Source of the DNA: Saprospiraceae bacterium
GTDB taxonomy: Bacteria; Bacteroidota; Bacteroidia; Chitinophagales; Saprospiraceae
Assembly: GCA_013360405.1 (NCBI GenBank)
Contig: JABWBR010000066.1
Span: 1-58,025, forward strand
Direction: 5' to 3'
Length of the DNA stretch: 58,025 nt
Translations under genes and position numbers: made by a program
Shown here: in pieces, positions 17,996 through 26,423 of the stretch
Layout of the letters: each line of letters opens with the position of its first letter
Position numbering within the stretch: the first letter of the stretch is position 1
The notes under the pieces: model-generated
What the model saw: only the letters and a program-made list of their open reading frames with translations
Database searches by the model: none
What the model was told of the DNA's origin: nothing

Positions 17996-19201
17996 ATGAA
18001 AAAACAGAAAATACTTAACGACCCCGTCTACGGCTTCGTCAATATCCCCTACGGTTTGTTGTTCGACCTCATCGAACACCCTTATTTTCAGCGCTTAAGA
18101 CGCATCAAGCAGGTGAGTCTTACCCATTACGTATACCCTGGCGCTCTGCATACGCGTTTTCACCACGCCCTGGGCGCGCTACACCTGATGAGCCAGGCTA
18201 TCGAGGTGCTGCGCAACAAAGGCGCCGATATCAGCGAAGAAGAAGCCAACGCGGTATCTGTGGCCATTTTGTTGCATGATATCGGACACGGCCCCTTTTC
18301 GCATACGCTCGAAAATACGCTCATCAACGTATCGCACGAAGAGTTGTCGGTTTTTTTTATGGAAACCCTCAACGAGCAATTCGACGGCGCCCTCACCCTG
18401 GCCATCCGCATCTTCCAGGATCAATACCCCAAGAAGTTTTTGCACCAACTCGTGTCGGGCCAATTGGATATGGACCGCATGGACTACCTCACGCGCGACA
18501 GCTTTTTTACCGGCGTGTATGAGGGGGTGATCGGCTACGATCGCATCATCAAGATGCTTTCGGTGGCCGGCGATGAGTTAGTGGTAGAAGAAAAAGGCAT
18601 TTATTCGATAGAAAAATTCCTGGTGGCGCGACGCCTCATGTATTGGCAGGTGTATCTGCACAAAACGGTGGTAGCCGCCGAGCAAATGCTGGTGCGCACC
18701 ATGCAGCGCGCCAAAGACCTCGTGCGGGCAGGCGTGGAGGTACCCGCGCCCGAAAATTTGTCGTGTTTTCTGCACAGCAACCTGAGTGGCAGCGATTTCC
18801 GGCAGCGCCGCGACGAGTGGCTCGGCTATTTCGCCGGCCTCGACGACTACGACGTGATGTCGGCCATCAAAAGCTGGATGCGCCACGACGATTTTGTGCT
18901 GCGCGAATTCTCCGAACGCCTTATCAACCGCCGCCTGTTTAAGCTGGAATTTAGCAATGATCCTTTCCCCGAATCTTATGTTTCGGAGATAACCCGACAG
19001 ATAAAGGCGAAATACCCGGCAGAAGCCATCCCCTATTTCCTGCTCATGGGCACAGAATCAAACAGCGCCTACACCACATTTAAAGATGAAATCAAAATGT
19101 TGATGAAAAACGGCCGGGTGCTACCCTGGTCGCAGGTGACCGACCAAGTGCAACCGGCACTGGTGACGAAGTATTATCTGGGCTATCCGAAGGGAGAGTG
19201 A
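17996..19201 (+). CDS. HD-domain phosphohydrolase (dGTPase/SAMHD1-like)
   Basis: This is a 401-residue cytosolic metal-dependent phosphohydrolase. The metal ligands are visible: H in TRFHHALGALHLM, HD in LLHDIGHGPFSHTLE, and the later Asp in LDMDRMDYLTRDSF. The N-terminal block LNDPVYGFVNIPYGLLFDLIEHPYFQRLRRIKQ is diagnostic for the YdhJ-like HD family related to SAMHD1 and dGTP triphosphohydrolases. The substrate is probably a nucleotide but is not proven. The ATG at 17996 is preferred to 17969 because family alignments begin near it. It is divergent from porX. Confidence 0.9.
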   Translation: MKKQKILNDPVYGFVNIPYGLLFDLIEHPYFQRLRRIKQVSLTHYVYPGALHTRFHHALGALHLMSQAIEVLRNKGADISEEEANAVSVAILLHDIGHGPFSHTLENTLINVSHEELSVFFMETLNEQFDGALTLAIRIFQDQYPKKFLHQLVSGQLDMDRMDYLTRDSFFTGVYEGVIGYDRIIKMLSVAGDELVVEEKGIYSIEKFLVARRLMYWQVYLHKTVVAAEQMLVRTMQRAKDLVRAGVEVPAPENLSCFLHSNLSGSDFRQRRDEWLGYFAGLDDYDVMSAIKSWMRHDDFVLREFSERLINRRLFKLEFSNDPFPESYVSEITRQIKAKYPAEAIPYFLLMGTESNSAYTTFKDEIKMLMKNGRVLPWSQVTDQVQPALVTKYYLGYPKGE

Positions 19202-19275
19202 GAGAGTGAGAGGGTGAGAGATCGGGGATGCACCTATGCCGTCACCTCGTCACCTTTTTTATTATCTTTAAGCCA

Positions 19276-20922
19276 ATGATCGCTGAACTCAACATATGGC
19301 AACTCCTGGCCGGACTGGGTATCTTCCTGCTGGGCATGACCCTGATCGAGCGCGCGCTCGAGCAATTGGCGGGGCGTGCGTTCAAGCGATTTTTGCGCAA
19401 TTTCACCAACCATCCTGTTAAGGCCATTTTTGCGGGAGTGGTCGTCACGGCCCTGTTGCAGAGCAGCGCTGTGGTGAGCCTCATGGCAGTGGCCTTTGTA
19501 GGCGCCGGCATCATCGAGTTGCGCAGTGCCGTTGGCATAATTTTGGGCGCCAACCTGGGCACCACATTTACAGGCTGGATCGTGGCCACGCTTGGTTTTA
19601 GCCTGCAGGCCGAATTGCTGGCATTGCCGCTAATTGCGGTGGGCGGACTTATATCGGCCTATAGCGGCAAGCGCAGCAACTTTTTGGAAACCGGGCGATT
19701 ATTGCTGGGCTTCGGGTTTATGTTTTTCGGACTTTCTTTTATGAAAATAAGCGTTGCCGGCTGGGCCGGGCAATTTGACATATCGCCGTTTGCCGGCTGG
19801 TCGCCGTTTTTGTTGGCGCCCATAGGTTTTGCGCTGGCCGCGCTCATCCAGTCGAGTACGGCGGCCATGGTCATTGCGCTCAGTGCGCTTAGCGCCGGTG
19901 TGCTCACCCTCGAAAGCGCCGCCGCCATGGCTATCGGCAGCGACCTGGGCACCACCATGACCGTATTATTAGGCGGCTTTAAGGGTGCGCCGGGCAAAAA
20001 ACGCGTAGCGTTCAGCCATTTTTTCTTCAACCTGGTGGTAGACATAGCTGCACTAATATTCCTTTTTCCCTTGTTGCAACTGGTGCAGTGGGCTATTGGC
20101 AATGCCAACCCCCTGGTGACGCTGGTAGCGTTCCACAGCACCTTCAACCTGATGGGCATCGCGCTTTTTTTGCCGTTTTTACCCAAATATGCCCGCTTTT
20201 TAGAGGGGCGATTTCAGAAAGGCGACCACGACGTGGCCCGGTTTATCAGGGAAGTCCCCCCGGCTGTATCCGATGCGGCTATTGAAGCGCTTTTCAAAGA
20301 AATACACCACCTGCTCACCCGCGTCTTCGCCCTGCATTGGCGCATCCTGAAACTCCCCACCGAACTGTTACCCGACAAATCGCATATCAACGTGCCTGCG
20401 CCCGAGCAATACGAAGCCGTCAAATCGCTCGAAGGCGAAATGATGGAATTTTATTCGCGCCTGCAACTCGAACAACTCGACCGCCCTGCCATCGACCAGT
20501 TGCATTACGCCGATATCGCCATCCGTCACGCCATGGGCGCCGCCAAAGACGTCAAAGACATCCACCACAATTTCCACGAGTTTGAAAAATCCGTCAACGA
20601 CGATATTGTCGAGCTAATCCATGCGCGAACCCAAGCCCAACAAGCCTTTTATCTCGACTTAATACCTTTTTTGGAAAAACAACCTTCCTCAAAAGAACTA
20701 GCCCCCTTGCTCGACAAGCTGAAATTAAGGGATAAAACCATCTACCACGATTTCATGCACCGCATGTACCCCTTGATCCAACAAGGCAAATTTTCAGAAT
20801 TGGAAATTTCCACGCTTTTTAATGTGAACCGCGAATTGCACGCGGGCAACAAGGATTTGTTGGAGGTTTTCCAGGCGCTCTATATTGACCGATTTGGCGA
20901 ACAAAAATTGGCGATGGGGTAG
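19276..20922 (+). CDS. Na+/Pi cotransporter family protein with PhoU-like tail
   Basis: This is a 548-residue inner-membrane protein. Two inverted Na/Pi-cotransporter repeats carry the QSS motifs (TALLQSSAVVSLMAV and ALIQSSTAAMVIALSAL) and the matching GANLGTT/GSDLGTT motifs, about residues 10-300. A cytosolic PhoU-like helical domain follows (about 330-548). It is a typical NptA/YjbB-type phosphate exporter or cotransporter. The start at 19276 puts the first helix at the N-terminus; an upstream ATG at 19228 runs through repeat-derived sequence. Confidence 0.93.
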   Translation: MIAELNIWQLLAGLGIFLLGMTLIERALEQLAGRAFKRFLRNFTNHPVKAIFAGVVVTALLQSSAVVSLMAVAFVGAGIIELRSAVGIILGANLGTTFTGWIVATLGFSLQAELLALPLIAVGGLISAYSGKRSNFLETGRLLLGFGFMFFGLSFMKISVAGWAGQFDISPFAGWSPFLLAPIGFALAALIQSSTAAMVIALSALSAGVLTLESAAAMAIGSDLGTTMTVLLGGFKGAPGKKRVAFSHFFFNLVVDIAALIFLFPLLQLVQWAIGNANPLVTLVAFHSTFNLMGIALFLPFLPKYARFLEGRFQKGDHDVARFIREVPPAVSDAAIEALFKEIHHLLTRVFALHWRILKLPTELLPDKSHINVPAPEQYEAVKSLEGEMMEFYSRLQLEQLDRPAIDQLHYADIAIRHAMGAAKDVKDIHHNFHEFEKSVNDDIVELIHARTQAQQAFYLDLIPFLEKQPSSKELAPLLDKLKLRDKTIYHDFMHRMYPLIQQGKFSELEISTLFNVNRELHAGNKDLLEVFQALYIDRFGEQKLAMG

Positions 20923-20995
20923 AGCGGGAGAGAGGAGCGCCGGCCATTTTTTTATATGACCCCTTCGGGGTTTAGATTTGGTTTCAAGATTAAAT

Positions 20996-21484
20996 TTAGA
21001 TTGCCAGTAATGCCGAAAAATGATATGCCAGGAGCAGGAGTACAAAAGAGAGCGGTGTAAGATAAAAGGGTAGTAATGTTTTAGATTTCATCATCTGCCA
21101 GATGCTATTTTCGGGCTTGATTAGATTTACTTCCTGCCCGTTAGTCACCCTTGTAAACGTATTTAAATCATACAAATAGGCTTTTGTTTCAGGCCTGTTA
21201 GCGACTACCCACTTGTATAATTCCCTGTATAGTTTTTCTGTACTTAGAAAAAAAGCATCCAGGTACCAAAAGCAGAAAATTGGAACTAGCAGAAGAAGAC
21301 TGGTGAAAATGCCAATGAAACTGCCTGCGATGCCGGTCAGTTTTTCTATAGAAAAGACGACAATAGCAGATAGTAATCCTATTAGCCAAGCCTTAATCTG
21401 GAATGAATTGGCGGCCATACGCTTAATGATATCCTGTATTAGGTCAAGCTCTTTGTGAATGATATTTTCAGAGGGATTTGACAT
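20996..21484 (-). CDS. Three-helix membrane protein, candidate pore-type effector
   Basis: This is a 162-residue protein with predicted membrane helices at about 30-47, 52-80 and 136-160. The lead-in RMAANSFQIKAWLIGLL (amphipathic helix plus Asn-Ser-Phe, then Lys-Trp and a helix) resembles the small 2TM/SLATT/S-4TM-like membrane proteins often linked to nucleotide- or NTPase-based conflict systems. The match is by pattern and not by alignment. It is the last gene of the minus-strand TIR/ATPase cluster and starts 1 bp after the KGGTGR ATPase gene, so translational coupling is likely. The inferred role is membrane disruption when the upstream sensors fire. A hairpin ACCCC-TTC-GGGGT near 20961 follows the gene. 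Confidence 0.65.
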   Translation of the reverse strand: MSNPSENIIHKELDLIQDIIKRMAANSFQIKAWLIGLLSAIVVFSIEKLTGIAGSFIGIFTSLLLLVPIFCFWYLDAFFLSTEKLYRELYKWVVANRPETKAYLYDLNTFTRVTNGQEVNLIKPENSIWQMMKSKTLLPFYLTPLSFVLLLLAYHFSALLAI

Positions 21485-21485
21485 G

Positions 21486-22901
21486 TTAACTTGTCCTTTT
21501 TGGTTTGTTAATTTGTTTCTTTAGTTCACTGACGACATTAATCCAGGCGTTGTCTTTGTCCTGCAAGTCTTGTAAAGGTATTCTTCGGTTGGGCAAGATA
21601 AGTTTACCATTGAAAAGCTGAAGCGTCTCTTCTTGTAGTTGTCCATTTATCCAGATAGGCTGAATAATTGAGTTGCCATTTTTTTTAGTTATTATTGACG
21701 ATAGGACTTCTAAATCATAGTATTTATTGTCTTGAATATGTTTGTCAATTAGAACCAAAACAAGTTGATTATCTTTTTTATCAGCCAATCTTTTCTTTAA
21801 AATAGTATCCCATTTTTCAAATGGAATTCGATTTTCATCATCCCATCGGAGTATGTCGGAGCGTTGTAAAGGTCTTAGGTGGAGTAATAGTTCGTCTAAT
21901 GCGTTTTTGGCTTTTTCGTCGTATATAAACGTCATCTCATAGGGCGACTCATTAGGTTTGTAATCCCAAATGGCATTGTCGCGGACAAACTGAGCCGCAA
22001 ACTTTTCATAATTTTCTGATAAAGAATTGGGGCCGGAAGAAAATTCCATTGTAGCAAGATACTCACCGTACGCCATTCGGGAGGCATACCTAATCTGAAC
22101 GTGATTAAAATATTCGACAAGGCTGATGTTTGCATTTAGGCCGTAAATTTCCTGAAAGAGTTTTTCAAAGGCAACTGTATATTTGCTTTCCCATTCTTTT
22201 TTGAGTTCCTCTTCTGCAAGATCTACTCTGGAAGGCAAAGGATAAACTATCAGGGGGCGCAGATCATCAGTTTTTATACGATAAGCTGTTGCATTTTTTG
22301 CAATGGTAAGTACGCCTTGAAGACTCTGTTCGTTGGGCGTAAATACCAAAACCAATTTTTCCGGCATCAAAGCAGTACAAATACTACTCATGTCAGTGTG
22401 CCCAGTACGGGAATCAATCAGTACATAGTCATATTCTCTAGCCAGGTACTCGGCAAGAAAAGTGAAAAATGCAGGGATTTTGTTGAAAAATGATTTCCAA
22501 TTGAACTTGTGAATTTTTCTCTGATAAGATTCGCCTCCGGTATCGCCTGATTTCATAAGGAACAATCCGTTTACCTCTGGAAAAGGAGGGAGCGCCAACT
22601 GCAGGGCATATCGTTCTTTTATTTTGTGAAATACTTCATTTAGCTGTTCCTGGATTTCGTTTCCGTATGTCATCTTATCCAAGTTTTTATTAGAAAACTC
22701 TAAAAACTCGATAAGTCCCTGGGCTTTACTGATATTCGGGTGGCAATTTACGAAGTAAGCATCCAATCCTGGCGCTTCCAAATCCCAATCAATCATTAGT
22801 ACCCGCTTGCCTTGTCTGGCAAGCAAGATGGCAGTATTGGCTAAGGCCATCGACCTTCCCGTACCACCCTTGAAAGAATAAAATGTAGCAATTTCTCCCA
22901 T
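21486..22901 (-). CDS. KGGTGR P-loop ATPase with TIR-like C-terminal domain
   Basis: This is a 471-residue protein. The N-terminal ParA/MinD-type SIMIBI ATPase (about 1-290) has the deviant Walker A FKGGTGRSMA, Arg replacing the usual Lys-Thr order, and MIDWDLEAPGL after it. This is the KGGVGR variant known from conflict-system and FxsA-type proteins. A DSRTGHTD stretch corresponds to Walker B. The last ~160 residues (FIYDEKAKNALDELL...LRWDDENRIPFEKWDTIL) follow the same pattern as the TIR domain of the neighbouring Roc protein, so it is read as a diverged TIR-like domain. It lies between the split TIR gene and the membrane protein with gaps of 9 and 1 bp. It probably acts as an NTP-driven switch in the cluster. 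Confidence 0.75.
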   Translation of the reverse strand: MGEIATFYSFKGGTGRSMALANTAILLARQGKRVLMIDWDLEAPGLDAYFVNCHPNISKAQGLIEFLEFSNKNLDKMTYGNEIQEQLNEVFHKIKERYALQLALPPFPEVNGLFLMKSGDTGGESYQRKIHKFNWKSFFNKIPAFFTFLAEYLAREYDYVLIDSRTGHTDMSSICTALMPEKLVLVFTPNEQSLQGVLTIAKNATAYRIKTDDLRPLIVYPLPSRVDLAEEELKKEWESKYTVAFEKLFQEIYGLNANISLVEYFNHVQIRYASRMAYGEYLATMEFSSGPNSLSENYEKFAAQFVRDNAIWDYKPNESPYEMTFIYDEKAKNALDELLLHLRPLQRSDILRWDDENRIPFEKWDTILKKRLADKKDNQLVLVLIDKHIQDNKYYDLEVLSSIITKKNGNSIIQPIWINGQLQEETLQLFNGKLILPNRRIPLQDLQDKDNAWINVVSELKKQINKPKRTS

Positions 22902-22910
22902 GATTGGGTA

Positions 22911-23603
22911 TTAAATAACAGGGAAATCAGGTTTTTTTAAATCCTTGATGAAATTTTCGACGTTTTGTTTCCCTGTTACAGTATTAACATCTTCAATGCT
23001 AAAAGTAGCGTAATTAGCGCACAAATCTACCCCAAGTTCAGATGATTTTATACATTGAGTTTGTTGCCGTTGGGCTATCCAGTCTGCCAGCGATTCAAGT
23101 TGTTCCGTAAATTCAGGTTGCTCGGCAAGGTTTCTAACTGCCAGCGTAAAGCGCCGAAAATCTGATTTCATGGCTATGCCTTTCAACGCATCCGGCATGT
23201 CTCCCCAATCTCCTCGAATCAATATCGGAATTATCAGACTTTCCCCTTAAGCATTGTTCATCTGTCTTTTTCGGTGATTCTGCAACTCGATCATTCCTTT
23301 TAATTCGCTGGCGCAGAAAAGACTTCCTCCCAGGTAGTTTCTTGTGAATACCAATACCCAACAAACGCTTTTGCATAATCCCTCTGATACTTCGCGGACT
23401 ATCCAATCTCCTCCTTGTATAATTTTTTCATCAAGAAATACCATAAAATTGTTGTTGTCCCGCCCAATGTCTTCATACAGGTAAGCATCAATGATCCGCT
23501 CTAATGCTTCGTTTAATTGTCTGGCAAAGTAACTCAACAGCCCATTCTCTTTGAACCTGCTGTTGCGATAACTTATGAAAACAGCGTACTCAAAATTAGT
23601 CAT
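22911..23603 (-). pseudogene. TIR-domain gene interrupted by an in-frame TAA
   Basis: Residues 1-118 give the front of a TIR domain (YAVFISYRNSRFKENGLL...VFLDEKIIQGGDW...CASELKGMIEL, the last with a candidate NADase Glu). A TAA at 23247-23249 stops the frame. The same frame then continues without shift into GESLIIPILIRGDWGDMPDALKGI, the normal TIR C-terminal strand and helix, and runs to 22911. Only a TTG start would allow the second half to be translated alone. The damage is one nonsense codon in an otherwise well-kept gene. It may be a recent loss, phase-like inactivation, recoding or a sequencing error. It is 20 bp downstream of the Roc-TIR gene and 9 bp upstream of the KGGTGR ATPase gene. 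Confidence 0.8.
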
Positions 23604-23623
23604 TGTTATTCAATTTTTTGGTG

Positions 23624-26104
23624 TTACCGCCAACCCTTAATCCGCTGCACCACCTCCCGCAAACCCTCCGTCACCTGTTGCCAGGCCTCGGCGTCATGGC
23701 TGAATGACGCCACCGGCGCCCCTTTGCGGGGCAGCGCCGACAGGCGGGCCAGCGGAGAGCTTGGCCAATCGCAGGGGCGAAGGATGATTGGAATAACAGC
23801 GCTCCTGCCCGACTTGCTTTGCTCTACCGCTTGTTTGATCTCGTAATCCCAGATGTAGTCGGTGGCCAGGGCGTCGGCGCTTAGGAGCACCAGCACGATG
23901 TCTGCCGCCGTGATTTCCTGCCGGATGCGGGCATCCCATTCTTCGCCGGGCATCAACTGGGAGTCGTCCCAATGGATGAGATCCTCCTGACGCATCAGGG
24001 GTTTTAAATAAGTGAGCAAGGTGTTTTTATGCGCTTCGTCGGCTTTTGAATAGGAGATGAAAACCCGCAACGCCCCCTCCGCTTTGGGCACCACAAATAC
24101 GTTTTCGATGATGCGCTGTACATTGACGTCGTCGTAACTGACCGCGCATTCGATGGTCGGCTTGCCCCGCTCTTTGCGTTCTCGGAGTTTGGTGTAGTCG
24201 TAAAAATGCGGCTGGTCACTGTTGCGGCAGGTGGCGCAGATGCAGGGGAGGAGGGTCGTCACCACCAGGTTTTCCCCGTAAGTGGCGTTCAATAGGTTGA
24301 TTTCGTCGATGATGGTAGTGGCAAATTCCTTGCGCCTGCCGCCTTTTACCCATACCAGCAAATCTCGATCAAGATAGGTTTCTACGATCTCTGCATCTGT
24401 TTGGTAGGTGGGGTGATGCAGGATCATACCGCTGTTCCAAATAAGTTTTTGGTTGGATATATAGCGATGCATCCGCACCATAAGCCGGCTTAGCAAGCCC
24501 TTGGGCATGAAACCGTATTTGAAATGGATTTGCATGGCGCCCTCCCGCCGGAATACTTTTGCCGCTTCCTCCTCCGGGCGTGTGCCGGGCAGTAGCTGGG
24601 GAACGAGATAGGTCTTCGGCGCCGTTTTATAACACAATTCAAATTTCTCGATCAGGGCGATGAGTTCGGCTATCTTTTCTTTGTATTTGCTACCAAATTT
24701 TTCGGCGCACCAAATCTGACGGGCAACCTGTTCGTTGAATTGCCACTTGGGCAGGGGGTTTGTTACGCTTTCGTTGTTTAAAGCGTCGATTAAGGCAAAT
24801 ACGGCATCGGTAACCCAACTGTTGTCCAGAAACAGGGTCTGAGCCAGCAGCACATCGTCCTGAAAATGCAGAAATACGCCTAGGTCGTGCAGATACTCGC
24901 TCAGGCTCAGCGCCCGCTCTTCTTCGGGTAGGCCGTGTCCGGCGCACAATTGGAAGTATTCGCTTTGGCTGATATAGGAACGTTGATTGGCTAAATCTTT
25001 AACTGCCTGGCGAATGGCAAGCCACTGCCGGGGAAGGGTATCCCCCACGTGCGGCTGCGCCATTATTTCTGATTCGATGCGCGTTTTCAGCGTTTTAAAC
25101 CGTTCCTTATCGGCATCCTTTTCCAATTTCAGGTCTAAGGAGTAAGTTTCCGGGCGCAGGTTTGGGAAGTTATCCCGCATTTCGTTGAGCGGCAGCTCTT
25201 TTTTGCGGCCGTCTTTTTCATTCTGCACCACAATTAGCGGGCTTTTATCGCCGTACAGTTTTTGCGCCTGCAGCCAATAATCGAGTTTTTCTTCCCGCCG
25301 GTTGTCGGTCAACAATATGTAAAGCGAGCGCTTGGTCAGAAAAAACTGATGCGTGGCATGGTATATTTCCTGGCCGCCGAAATCCCAAATGTGGAGAATA
25401 AAGTCTCTGCCAAAGGTTTCCGCCCGAAATGGGTACAGGTGAATATCAATGCCCCGCGTGGTATCCTTTTCTTTGGGCATTTCGCTATTGCCGGCGAGTT
25501 TGCGGTATAGGGTAGTTTTTCCCGAGCCGCCCTCGCCGATAATGAGCATTTTGGCTTCGAGCAGTTGCTCTGTGCCTTGCGCTTGCAGTTCTTTCAGAAA
25601 TCCTAACACGGCTTCGCTGCCGCGTTTTACCACTTCCGGCGGCAGGTTTTTGAGCTGGTTTTGCGCTACATCTAATACCTCCAGTGCGTTTACATTCGGA
25701 GGCGATACGAATTCCTTGATATTATTCTCCCGCACATTCAAAGCCCGCAACCTCACCCCTTCCCGCTCCAGCAGCTCGGCTACGGCCTTCCACTGGTCAT
25801 CCTCCAGGCCCAAGGCGGCCAGGTTGAGGCCTATGAGGCGCCCCTGCTCGTCGAGGGCGTAGCGGGGCCGCCCGTATTGTACCGCCATCAGGTTGGCCGG
25901 GAAACCGGTAGGTATGGCAGGTGCGGGGAGAAGCGATAAAGTCGTACCTGCGAATAGGCCATTCATCCACTTGTCGTATGCCTTTTTCTTTGAATCATCT
26001 GGACTATTATAATGCTCCTCCAACTTATTCCGAAGAAAAGTTGTGACCTTTTTCGGGGCAGGAAGTAGTTTAGCGATGGCGGTGATAATGGATGGTTCAG
26101 TCAT
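23624..26104 (-). CDS. Roc-COR GTPase with N-terminal LRR remnant and C-terminal TIR domain
   Basis: This is an 826-residue ROCO-family protein. In order it has a helical N-terminal segment (1-60, possibly an effector-associated domain), a short leucine-rich-repeat stretch (about 85-155, LRALNVRENNIKEF, LEVLDVAQNQLKNLP), a Roc GTPase with P-loop IIGEGGSGKTTLY (about 188-200), switch II IWDFGGQEIYH (about 239-249) and base-recognition NEKD (about 295-298), a COR-like region (about 340-560), and a TIR domain (about 678-826, LRVFISYSKADEAHK; IWDYEIKQAVE with the likely NADase Glu). GTP-dependent oligomerisation could gate TIR NAD hydrolysis. The ATG at 26104 follows AAATGAAGAACAA; the longer TTG frame to 26164 is less likely. 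It begins about 170 bp downstream of the DGR template repeat on the same strand. Confidence 0.88.
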   Translation of the reverse strand: MTEPSIITAIAKLLPAPKKVTTFLRNKLEEHYNSPDDSKKKAYDKWMNGLFAGTTLSLLPAPAIPTGFPANLMAVQYGRPRYALDEQGRLIGLNLAALGLEDDQWKAVAELLEREGVRLRALNVRENNIKEFVSPPNVNALEVLDVAQNQLKNLPPEVVKRGSEAVLGFLKELQAQGTEQLLEAKMLIIGEGGSGKTTLYRKLAGNSEMPKEKDTTRGIDIHLYPFRAETFGRDFILHIWDFGGQEIYHATHQFFLTKRSLYILLTDNRREEKLDYWLQAQKLYGDKSPLIVVQNEKDGRKKELPLNEMRDNFPNLRPETYSLDLKLEKDADKERFKTLKTRIESEIMAQPHVGDTLPRQWLAIRQAVKDLANQRSYISQSEYFQLCAGHGLPEEERALSLSEYLHDLGVFLHFQDDVLLAQTLFLDNSWVTDAVFALIDALNNESVTNPLPKWQFNEQVARQIWCAEKFGSKYKEKIAELIALIEKFELCYKTAPKTYLVPQLLPGTRPEEEAAKVFRREGAMQIHFKYGFMPKGLLSRLMVRMHRYISNQKLIWNSGMILHHPTYQTDAEIVETYLDRDLLVWVKGGRRKEFATTIIDEINLLNATYGENLVVTTLLPCICATCRNSDQPHFYDYTKLRERKERGKPTIECAVSYDDVNVQRIIENVFVVPKAEGALRVFISYSKADEAHKNTLLTYLKPLMRQEDLIHWDDSQLMPGEEWDARIRQEITAADIVLVLLSADALATDYIWDYEIKQAVEQSKSGRSAVIPIILRPCDWPSSPLARLSALPRKGAPVASFSHDAEAWQQVTEGLREVVQRIKGWR

Positions 26105-26140
26105 TTGTTCTTCATTTAAAATAAGGGCGGCGTAACCTTC

Positions 26141-26158
26141 GCTCCGCATCTGCGGAGC
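26141..26158 (-). other. Perfect hairpin between template repeat and Roc-TIR gene
   Basis: GCTCCGCA-TC-TGCGGAGC is an 18-nt palindrome with 8-bp arms. It lies 117 nt beyond the 3' end of the template repeat in the direction of transcription and 37 nt before the Roc-TIR start. It could define the 3' end of the TR RNA, or cover the leader of the Roc-TIR message. No U-tract follows. Confidence 0.55.
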
Positions 26159-26253
26159 TACCAATGCCGCCGCCCCTGCGCCCTGCTAAAAGCGGGCGCC
26201 CTTTTTGTCCCTATGCGCAAGCGCCGGGAGCGGGTACATGGCCTGTTCAGTGG

Positions 26254-26275
26254 CGCCGTCCGGCATCCTATGAGC
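26254..26275. repeat. TR-flank half of an inverted repeat shared with the VR flank
   Basis: The plus-strand 15-mer CGGCATCCTATGAGC (26261-26275) is the exact reverse complement of 28091-28105, beside the variable repeat. Pairing continues after two mismatches for 5 more bases (26254-26258 with 28108-28112). It borders the template repeat, overlapping its last base at 26275. The partner includes the stop codon region of the diversified gene. Confidence 0.75.
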
Positions 26276-26408
26276 TGGAAGGGGAGGACAAGCCGGAGGC
26301 CGATATTGTTGTTACGGTTGTCCGGCGAGTTGTTGTTCCGGTTGGCGGGGCGGCAATTCAACGGGTTGTTGAAGTAGCTGCCGCCGCGTACCACGCGGTT
26401 ATCGCCCC
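26275..26408 (-). repeat. DGR template repeat (TR)
   Basis: This 134-bp segment aligns without gaps to 28123-28256 in the FGE-fold gene. It contains 31 adenines on the coding strand. Twenty of these differ in the variable repeat, and none of the other 103 positions does. Read in the target's frame it encodes DNRVVRGGSYFNNPLNC and an RNNNSPDNRNNNIG stretch, i.e. adenine-rich AAC codons exactly where the target differs. It lies 15 bp after the reverse-transcriptase stop codon. In DGRs the TR RNA is copied by an error-prone RT that misincorporates at A, and the cDNA replaces the VR. The open frame through it (26158-26571) is not a gene. Confidence 0.97.
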
Positions 26409-26423
26409 TTTCGGCCAGGTACC

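Noticed and set aside
22911-23222. Separate small gene downstream of the TIR gene
   Set aside because: It has only a TTG start and continues the TIR fold in the same frame after the TAA, so it is the second half of one broken gene.
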